NCBI GenBank assembly: GCA_964034945.1
Contig: OZ035962.1
Location: 12,715,888 to 12,779,887, forward strand
Direction of reading: 5' to 3'
DNA length: 64,000 nucleotides
Source of the DNA: Chrysopilus asiliformis
Taxonomy: Eukaryota > Arthropoda > Insecta > Diptera > Rhagionidae
Below, one piece after another: positions 56,000 to 64,000 of this stretch (within the stretch, counting starts at the first letter, position 1; every line of letters begins with the position of its first letter). The position numbers were made by a program, and so were the translations under genes. Under the pieces are notes generated by a model. That model saw only the letters and a list, made by a program, of their open reading frames with translations, was not told the DNA's origin and made no database searches.

Positions 56000-56881
56000 C
56001 CTACTCGCACTCGCACAATTCGGCTGCGGCCCTCCCTCTCCAACTTCTTACAGTGGCCCCGCTCGCGTTCCGCCCCGTTTCCGAATCTACTTTTGATTTC
56101 CGAAATTTCTTCAGATTCTCGACGTCGTGAACGCATCCACTATCGTTTTGACCGCATTCGGGCACCGCTTTTTTATTTCACTCACAAATTCCCTTCATTG
56201 TGTTTAACCCAATTACAATTCGATTCGTTTCTGCTTTACAAACTCTTTTTTTACACGAACCCCCAATTAATACCAGTAATTTTAATTCTTTGGGGCGTTT
56301 TAAGGAAAATACCTCCGTCTCACCGAAAAAACTGTCGTTCTCAGGGTTGTGTTTCTATTTTTTCATAGGCTCGACACAATTCCGAATTTCGCCTACAACT
56401 TCCATTACAGTGGGCCAATTTCTCGTGCAATGTGTTTAGAAAGACCTCCTACAACTAATTACCGGTTTGTTTGTTATAAATTGCGGATTCTTTTGGAGAT
56501 GCGAACAGAAAACGCGACACGCCAACCTCAATCAACATGCAAACTCGAAAGGCACCACAGAATCCCGCAACTCGATAAATTACGAGAGTCCGGAACAGCG
56601 GCAACACTAGAAATTGTTCTTCGCAGGGGTCGTTCAGTTGGTTGTTTTCGTATTCACTTTGACAGTTCGGATTGCGGTTAGGTTCTTGGCCAATTTTCAC
56701 CGGATTTTTTGTCAAATTCAATCAAATTCTAAGAAATTTACTTGTAATTCAAAGTGGAAAGCACTTGTTTTCCGTCTACATACACGCTTCCCACGAAACA
56801 CTAAAGATAAAGTGAAATTCTTTTGGGCTACACAAAATTATCATCAAGAAAGGTGGCGCCCCATTAACCGGCAGAAGGACC
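56000..56881. promoter_or_regulatory. Divergent promoter region, 782-aa gene / Qtrt2
   Basis: The start codons of these divergent genes are 882 bp apart. The side next to the 782-aa gene is rich in CTC/TCG sequences and comparatively GC-rich; the remainder is average. Apparent open frames on the + strand here (up to 170 codons) lack recognisable domains and overlap the expected untranslated leaders. Confidence 0.6.
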
Positions 56882-59320
56882 ATGAAGTTCGCGATCGAAT
56901 TGTCGGGCAAATGTTCTTCCCGTCTTGGAATACTGATACATCCGGAATCCGGTCACAAATTCACAACACCACTCTTGATACAAACGACAAAAGTAATTCC
57001 TTTCACTTTAAAACATGTCCACACGAATCTTTTAGACAACTTTTCAATCGCTTTTATTTTAATAATGTTTCTTTTTCTAGGGTGGCAGTATACCCTATTT
57101 GTCCCGTGAAGTCTTCAAATATGTAACCGATCGCCAGCAAGAGGAATCGTCAAACATAATTCAAATATGTTTGGAAACAAGCGAACGCATGGAGGAGGCT
57201 GTACGGGAATATGGACGAGGGATTTCGTCTTTTGTTGGCTATGGTGATTTCTTATCCTTTGTCACCTTCAGAGACTTTTGTGATCCTGCGCAGTCGGGCT
57301 TCCATGAGAAAAATGCGATGCCGCTGTTCACAAGGAAGGGAAAGGTGGCAATAACGCCGGAGAGGTGAATTCATAATTACAAATTTAAATATTTATTTAA
57401 AAAGCTTCGTTGATGCGGGTGAGGGGGGTTTCGGTTGGCCAAGGGGAACGCGTGTGTGAGAAGTACATTCATATATGAAAATATGATTACAAGTGTCGAA
57501 CATGTACGGCATACAAAAGTTATGCTACAGAAGAATGGTAGGACGTATGGAGAGGATGTACGGGGCATCGCCGAAAGAAGATGCTCTCAGGATGTCGTCT
57601 ATTGTGCTGTGTTTTCAAGGGAGGCTTCTGGATGGCTGTTTTGGTGTTGGCCGCCTCTTCTCGGTCGGCTCCTGCTTCTGCTGTTCGTAGGGATGTTTTG
57701 ATATGTGAACCTAAGGAAATGCTGGCCAAGGAGGTGTGCGTGTAAGGAGTATGTTTTCTGTTTTGTATTTTCTGTTATTCCTCGACAAAAAGGGAATAAT
57801 TTAAAGTTCAAGAACTTCTTGTAATTGACTGCCGGTGGGGGATTGTGAGGGTAAAATTCGCAAAATTATCTTCTCGAACGTAGAGAACATGTGCGCAAAA
57901 TATCTTCCGTATCTAGATTTATTTACATGCGTTTCTCTCTGTGTTTATTTTATTCAGTTTTTTCTGTATTATTTTCCAGGTTTTTCTGAATTGATAGATA
58001 GTTTCAATTTATATCGGTTTTCAAATGCCTCCTGGACAAAATTTCTTTCCAAACTGATAAGATTTTCAAATAAATCTAACAAGAAAGAATTTTGCTTCTT
58101 TTTTTCTATTACTTCGAGTAACGTTTTACTTGTTTGTTATTTATTGTTATTTTTCCCATGTATGTCGTTGGTTGTTAGTAGGGCGCGGTCGATACTGTTA
58201 AATTTTATGAATATCGTTGAAATATGTTAATTTAAAATCGATTTTCTCTAAGGTCAGAAGAAGTTTCTTTTCATACATTGGCAAATATTCATATGAGTAC
58301 GTGTCGCATATGTGTAAAATGTAAACGATGTGTAAAACTTTGTACAACAAAATGAAACGAAATGATTTTTTTTCTAAACATTCATTTTATGAAGATAGGA
58401 AATTTTAAAATGTGTTTTTTTTTGGTTTGGAAAGTTTTTTTTGGCTGAACTTTTGATTTTTAATTAATTTTTTTACTATGAAATTTAGGTAAGTTTTTTC
58501 AGCGGGCAAATTCCATGTCTGATTTTTTATTATAAATGGTTAGGTAGGTATCTAAGAAAAAGTTACTTGCATTTTTTTTGTCTGCGTAAATAATGCCCGA
58601 TATGCGAGGAAGAGATCAAAGCTGAAATTTAAGCATTTGTTACTTCTAAGCGGCAAACCTTATTAAACACTTCAGGAAGGTTATTAATCACATAATTTTC
58701 GGGCTATAGGTCATATTAGAATACTTTTGCTTCTATCGAAACGATTTCTATTCAATTAGTTATTAATTAGATGTACTTTTCAATAAAAATATGGCTTATT
58801 TAAATCCGCCTGTCCTTCATATTGCAAAATTAAATTTAATGACAAAACGTGAGATATCTCGGCCTCTTTTTCTTTAAATTTTTTTTAACCGACTTCCAAA
58901 AAGGAAAAGGTTTTCAATTCCACCTGAATCTATGTTTTTTTAATGTATGTTCACGCCTAACTTTTTTTTCTGTATGGTGAAACCAAAGGGTATACTAACT
59001 TTGCCTTACCGTTTGTAACGCCAAGATCCCGTCATCACACAAAAAAATGAATTACACCAGTGTGTTTAGAATGATAAAACATAACAAAAGCTATAATTGC
59101 CAATCTGGCAATTATTGAAAACCCGTATGGTGATATTCGTTATCAAAATTCGAACAGTTGTACCAAATTCCACTTGAGTCAAATATATTCCAATCGGATT
59201 TTGATGTATGGGAGTTTTATGTAGAATCATATCCTAAATAACTTTTGTTCTTGCACTTTTTTGATAAAATGCACCGTTTATGAGATATTCGCAAAAATCG
59301 TTTTCGTTCCTATGCGGGGT

Positions 59321-59356
<36 letters not shown>

Positions 59357-61524
59357 TAATGGTTCATTTTTGCCCTTTAATGAACTTAGCCTCGCATTTT
59401 ACAGAAAACGGATCTGTGCAAAATTTCAAGTCTCTAGCTCAATCCGTGCGCCCGCAATCCTTTTTTTTGTGAATATCTCAAAAACGGTGCATCTTATCAA
59501 AAAAGTGTGAGAACAAAAGTTATTTAGGACATGATTCTACATAAAACTCCCATACATCAAAATCCGATTGGAATAAATTTTAAAAAATCTTACTGGAAAG
59601 TTTGACCTCAAAGTGGAATTTTGGTACAACTGTTCGAATTTTGATACGAATATCACCATTCGGGTCTCCAATGATTGCCAGATTGGCAATTATAGCTTTT
59701 GTTATGTTTAATTTTTAGAAATACATGATTGATATTTTTCAGATACATGAACATCATTGAGGTTTTCAAGCCGAGCATTTATCACACCCTTTGCGATGCA
59801 GACACCGATAAAGAAAGCTCTAAGAAACGGCTTTCAAAATCAGTTGAACGGACAGAGAGTTTTTTCCAAAAATGCATAATGCGACATAAATCCTCACAAG
59901 TGCTTAAAAATTCTGCAATATTCGGTAATCAAAATATAAAAATTTTTATTCAAACGTTTTATATTTGATTCATAGCTCCAGTGGTTGGTGGCTACTGTAT
60001 TGAATCTCGCAAACGAGCGTTGGATACTGTCAAATCCATTCCGGAAGTCAGTGGATTCATGATTGATGGCCTACACAAAGGGGGCCAGACTGCGACTGAC
60101 TTAACGATTACATCAGTAGAGAAGATCATTGAATTGTGTGTTCAAGAATTGCCAATTGATAAACCAAAAGCTATGTTAGGTCCATTCACACCGTTAACAA
60201 TTTTGCATTTAATATCAGCTGGAATTGATATTTTTGATACATCATACGCTTATTTAACTGCCAACAGAACAGAAGCGTTTATATTCTCTTCGAATTCCAA
60301 GGATTCCCCAAAAAGTGAAATGACAATCAATTTGAGTGCGAATATGTATGAAGGATTGCAGTTAATTTTGTTATGGAGGTTTTAATTTAGATTGAAATTT
60401 TTATTTCAGATACAAAGAAGATTTTACTGGTTTATTAGAAACATGTTCTTGTTATTCCTGTAAAAATCACACGAAGGCCTATGTTCATCATTTGATTAAG
60501 ACGGATGAGTTATTAGCACCGATACTGTTAATGATGTAAGTTGAATTTTTGTGATTTTGTAGGAAAAGTTTCAGGGCAAAATTTTCTTTAGTAAATTTCT
60601 TTAATCAGTACGAAATCCGTTTCAGGCAAAATTATTAGGTAAAATTGTCCGTGCATCTGTATGTCGATCTGTCAGTCTGTCCGTGTTATTTATTACATAT
60701 TTTTTCCGAAAGTAAATCTTGCAGGGGAAAGTTTTGTGTTGATCACAACAGATATTTTCTTTAATCAAAAGAATTTCTAAATATGCAATTGTAAAGCTTT
60801 ATATGCAATTGTTAGATTATGTTCAACAAACATTAATTGTTTGTTGAAAATAATTTAACTGCATTTACGATTATTTTCTGTACGAAAATTTTTCAGATCC
60901 ATTTACAAAATACTTGCCTCCTTCACCTTTTGCTGACGCCGACGTGAATAGAAATTTAGCTAGCATTTAATGATTTTATGTATTTATCTAAAAATACATA
61001 TTGAAATAATTCAGTATGACGATAAACACATTGAACTCCTAAAAAATGCAAAACTGAAATAAATCAAATAAAAAATAAAATAAAATCTACGCAAAGAATT
61101 CATTAGCTCTCGGTGAGTCAATTCGATGTTTGTTCGGTTGGTTCTTTTTTTGCCACACAGAAATACAGACATATCGGATTTCGTTGCCGTTAATAAATTT
61201 TTGAGTTTATTTTTTTGTCAATCGTTCACTAACTTTCTCTTAAATTGTAATAAAATTTTTAATTATGCTTTTATTTTTTCCAGTCATAATCTTCATCACT
61301 ACATGAAATTCTTTGATAATATTCGACAATCAATTCGAGAAGATTGTTTAGAACAACTAATTGAATTGATAGAAAGTCAAATGCCTAAGGAAAAGGAAGC
61401 TGAAAATGCTCAAAACACACAAAATGAGAATGCGGTACCTATCGGTGACTTAATTCAAGATAAAAAACCAGAAGAAAAAATGGAAGATAGTTCCAATAAT
61501 GTTCAAAAAGTGCTTGCCATGTGA
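56882..61524 (+). CDS. Qtrt2: Queuine tRNA-ribosyltransferase accessory subunit 2
   Basis: Six exons, 56882-56992, 57081-57364, 59743-59924, 59976-60345, 60410-60535 and 61284-61524, give 437 residues (human 415). With the catalytic subunit QTRT1 it forms the enzyme that swaps guanine-34 for queuine in the anticodon of tRNAs for Asp, Asn, His and Tyr, at the mitochondrial outer membrane. Recognisable parts are [69 protein letters not shown] and the zinc site [16 protein letters not shown]; ligands C328, C330, C333 and H359. Exon 4 was ended at the GTATGA donor (60345), which gives INLSANIYKEDF and aligns in length with the human protein. The 3' tail is acidic. Intron 2 (2.4 kb) carries repeats. 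Confidence 0.96.
57365..59742 (+). other. Qtrt2 intron 2
   Basis: About 2.4 kb. The first 1.6 kb shows no element I can name; a frame at 57835-58230 encodes hydrophobic Phe-rich sequence with no start context and AT-bias origin. The 3' part is the R1 composite at 58972-59712, which ends only about 30 bp before the exon-3 acceptor. Confidence 0.6.
58972..59712. mobile_element. R1 composite: solo end plus inverted dimer, with poly-C tract
   Basis: The left 120 bp is a reversed R1 end (GTATGGTGAAACCAAAGGG ... GATCCCGTCATCACAC). From 59079 ACATAACAAAAGCTATAATT opens an R1 arm that is mirrored at 59690-59710. Between the arms lies a run of about 30 C at 59325-59353. The second arm restarts after GCGCCCGCAATCC, truncating one copy. 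Confidence 0.82.
60536..61283 (+). other. Qtrt2 last intron
   Basis: A 748-bp intron. An R3 fragment at about 60560-60720 is recognised by CAGTACGAAATCCGTTTCAGGCAAAATTATT-like text and a GTCTGTCCGTG run. Nothing else is seen. Confidence 0.6.
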
Positions 61525-61598
61525 TGAATTGAAAAATCTTAACCAATAATTGTAAATGTAATGAAACCTACAATGTGGTACAAAGTTCAAAATATATA

Positions 61599-61725
61599 GG
61601 CCCTATCACAGAATCCGATACGAATGGTTCGGATCGTAAACTCAATGTTGTTGTTGGTATAAAACACTAACAACAACATTGAGTTTACGATCCGAACCAT
61701 TCGTATCGGATTCTGTGATAGGGCC
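61599..61725. mobile_element. Long-palindrome miniature element, family P copy 3 (near-perfect)
   Basis: The left arm starting GGCCCTATCACAGAATCCGA is the reverse complement of the right arm over 60 bp with a single mismatch (GGT versus AGT at the centre); the loop is about 7 bp (ATAAAAC). The centre reads GTTGTTGTTGGTATAAAAC then ACTAACAACAAC, like copy 2. It lies about 75 bp beyond the Qtrt2 stop, so is probably transcribed in the 3' UTR. Confidence 0.88.
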
Positions 61726-62104
61726 TTATATGTATTTTTTAAAATTGGTAACTGAGGATCAATTTGTTAAAAATTAAAAATACAAAATTACTCCCAAGCA
61801 GCAGTATTGACATGACCTTGATTTACTTAACTGTAGAATAAAACACCACTTTAATGTTAAACATGCTGTCATTTATGATGCTAAAACTTTCATTTTTGAA
61901 GACAATAATAATTTATTCCATTTTTAAACATTTAACCGCTTTGGCCGCAAATTTTGTGAAGTTTTTTATATTTTCGTAAAACACATATAATTTTTTTTTA
62001 TATTCAAACCTGAATAAAAGTTGTTTATAGAATATTTGCTGTTTTTTTTATTTATTTTTTGATTAAAGATAAAACATTGGAAAAAATTACATCATTTGTT
62101 CTCA

Positions 62105-62708
62105 AAAACCATAACAAAAGCTACAATTGCCAATCTGACAATTATTGAAAACCCGTATGGTGATATTCGTATCAAAATTCGAACAGTTGAACCAAAATTC
62201 CACTTTGAAGTCAAACTTTCCAATAAGATTTTTTAAAATTTATTCCAATCAGATTTTGATGTATGGGAGTTTTATGTAGAATCATATCCTAAATAACTTT
62301 TGTTCTTGCAGTTTTTTGATAAGATGCACCATTTTTGAGATAGTCACAAAAAATGTTTTAGTTCGTATGGGGGGTACCCCCCCCCCCCCCCCCTCCCCCT
62401 AATGGTCCATTTTTGCTCATGAACGAACTTAGCCTCGCATTTTACGAAAAACGGATCTGCGCAAAATTTCAAGTCTCTAGCTCAATCCGTGCGCTCGCAA
62501 TCCGCGCCACAGACAGACGGACGGACGGACAGACGGACGGACAGACGGACGGACGGACAGACAGACGGACGGACATGCAAAATTCAACTTTTTTTTATCA
62601 TTCTAACGACACTGGTGTAATTCATTTTTATGTGTGATGACGGGATCTTGGCGTTACAACCGGTAAGGCAAAGTTAATATCCCCTTTGGTGTCACCATAC
62701 GGGTATAA
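62105..62708. repeat. R1 family dispersed repeat, copy f (most complete)
   Basis: Starts CATAACAAAAGCTACAATTG and ends CACCATACGGGTATA. It carries a C tract at 62378-62400 and a GGAC/GACA microsatellite at 62512-62572 (repeats of ACGGACGGACAG). The two internal ends AACCCGTATGGTGA (62152) and TCACCATACGGGTAT (62693) form an inverted pair, so the functional unit may be 62150-62706. Confidence 0.85.
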
Positions 62709-62929
62709 TCAATCTCAAAGACGAATAGAAGGCATGATAACCTAATGATTATTTCGTCGTTTCTCCTGAAAAGAAGTTTTGCTCTGGGCGCAAATAGAAA
62801 CCGGTTAAAATCGCCGCGGAGAAGCTTTTAACACGAAACGATATAATTGTTACAGATTTAACTTTTTATACACAATCTACGATTCTGCGGAGTTTATAAT
62901 CGGCGAATAAAACATTAACACACATTAGT

Positions 62930-63360
62930 TTACATAAAAATATATTTTTTTACGAAATTTGAACTATCTCGATAACGGTAAAAGCTATCAATTTACGGTA
63001 AAAGCTATCAATTTACGGTAAATGAGAGTAATTTAAATATCTTTAATTCTTACTTTAACTGTTTTTTTTTCGGAAACCCTAAATTTGCAAAAATCGATTT
63101 TTTTACATTTAATAAAAATATCTAAATAACGGTAAGAGATCGGGAATAACGGTTTTTACATAATTGTGGAAAATATTATTCTCTTCAATTCATCTAATTC
63201 ATTGAACTACCAAAGTCCCGTTAGTTTTTGAGAGAAACGCAAAAAACGGTATATCTCGATACCGGTTCGAGATGACGAGTTCTAGTAAAAGACAAAAGTG
63301 TTGCAAATTTTACTGTCTTCAACTTTTGTCATACATAACACTATTGAAAAAGCTTTTTTT
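62930..63360. repeat. R2 family dispersed repeat
   Basis: Contains ATCTCGATAACGGTAAAAGC, a short tandem duplication of AAAAGCTATCAATTTACGGT (62981-63022), AAATAACGGTAAGAGAT and ATCTCGATACCGGTTCGAGAT, in the same order as at 9655-10200. Confidence 0.7.
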
Positions 63361-64000
63361 TTAAAGCAGACAACGAAAAAAGCAGACTTCTTTACCCACA
63401 GCGATCATTTTGTACATTTAAGCAAAAATATGTGCCACAATAAATGGTGTATAAACATCGACAATAAAAAGACAGTGAATGTGTGATCTGGAAATCAAAA
63501 AAACTGTGAATAAAAAATTGAAAACACCAACAATGTTTGAAAATAAAACCATATACTAAAATTTTAAAAAATAATTCAAAAAGCAAAGAAAAAAAAAAAC
63601 AATGAAAAACAAAAATTTTTTTGTCTTAGGTTCGTTTATCAAAAGTGCAAATAATGAGCACACTTGAATTAATATTAATGTTAGATGTTTCGTTGGATTT
63701 TTCTCATTTATCATTTTATAGATAGATAATTATATAAATTACATGAAAATTAATTAGTTAAATAAATAAAACATAAAAATGATGAAAATAAATTGATTTT
63801 TTTTTCTAAATAAAATTCCCGATCGATGATTTCTTTTTTTTTGTTCGTTTTAGCGTTGTTACCTAAAAAAATTTATTCATTTATATATATATTTATATCG
63901 TTCATTTTGCTTTTTATTCTCTTTTTTTATTTTGCCCTTGCATCCAGCACTTTATTGTTATTGTTTCGGGATTACATAATATACAGAATTAAATTGATGT

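Larger units (their letters stand above)
61525..64000. other. Region downstream of Qtrt2
   Basis: About 2.5 kb with the 3' UTR of Qtrt2, the palindromic element 61599-61725, an R1 copy (62105-62708) and an R2 copy (about 62930-63360). The last 600 bp is AT-rich without recognisable features. Confidence 0.65.

Noticed and set aside
57835..58230. 131-codon + strand frame in Qtrt2 intron 2
   Set aside because: Phe/Leu/Ser-rich translation of T-rich DNA without domain or splice context.

Overview
This window is eukaryotic nuclear DNA, most likely from an insect and probably a lower dipteran. The support is spliced genes with GT/AG introns, very AT-rich intergenic DNA, protein sequences closest in my recollection to fly orthologues, and a dense load of insect-type DNA transposons (irritans-type mariner, hAT, piggyBac-like and pogo/Tc1-like miniature elements, a Helitron). 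No species can be named from sequence alone.

Gene layout, left to right. (1) A mariner with an intact 349-residue transposase lies in an intron of an ELOVL6-like fatty-acid elongase whose last coding exon is at 1365-2007 (+); upstream exons are outside the window. (2) BLOC1S4 (cappuccino; - strand, 11158-13338, 156 aa) is head-to-head with SLC35C2 (+, 14237-17811, 430 aa). (3) Jarid2 (-, 26679-38566, 2108 aa), with one 5.7-kb exon. (4) Mccc2, the carboxyltransferase (beta) subunit of methylcrotonoyl-CoA carboxylase (-, 40337-42642, 585 aa), is head-to-head with Uchl5, the proteasome-associated deubiquitinase (+, 43177-44363, 323 aa). (5) An unrecognised 782-aa His/Gln-rich protein with a duplicated C-terminal domain (-, 47038-55999) is head-to-head with Qtrt2, the queuine tRNA-ribosyltransferase accessory subunit (+, 56882-61524, 437 aa). 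All gene models were assembled by hand from splice sites and reading-frame continuity; phases close in every case.

The genes belong to unrelated housekeeping processes: lipid elongation, lysosome-related organelle biogenesis, nucleotide-sugar transport, Polycomb chromatin, leucine catabolism, proteasome, tRNA modification. Three of the four junctions that could be divergent are divergent, so shared promoters are the main regulatory theme.

The rest is transposon-derived. Several miniature elements have clean hallmarks: perfect 8-bp target duplications for three hAT copies, TTAA for two piggyBac-like copies, TA for pogo/mariner-type copies, and a 7-bp duplication around a P-like element carrying a THAP fragment. 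Four high-copy noncoding repeat families (called R1-R4 here) recur across introns and intergenic DNA and share phrases such as ATCTCGAAAACGGT and stretches of GTCTGTCC. R1 includes head-to-head dimers and hypervariable poly-G/poly-C tracts.

I did not find a novel defence or genetic system. The most unusual items are the unrecognised duplicated-domain protein and the palindromic transposon families.
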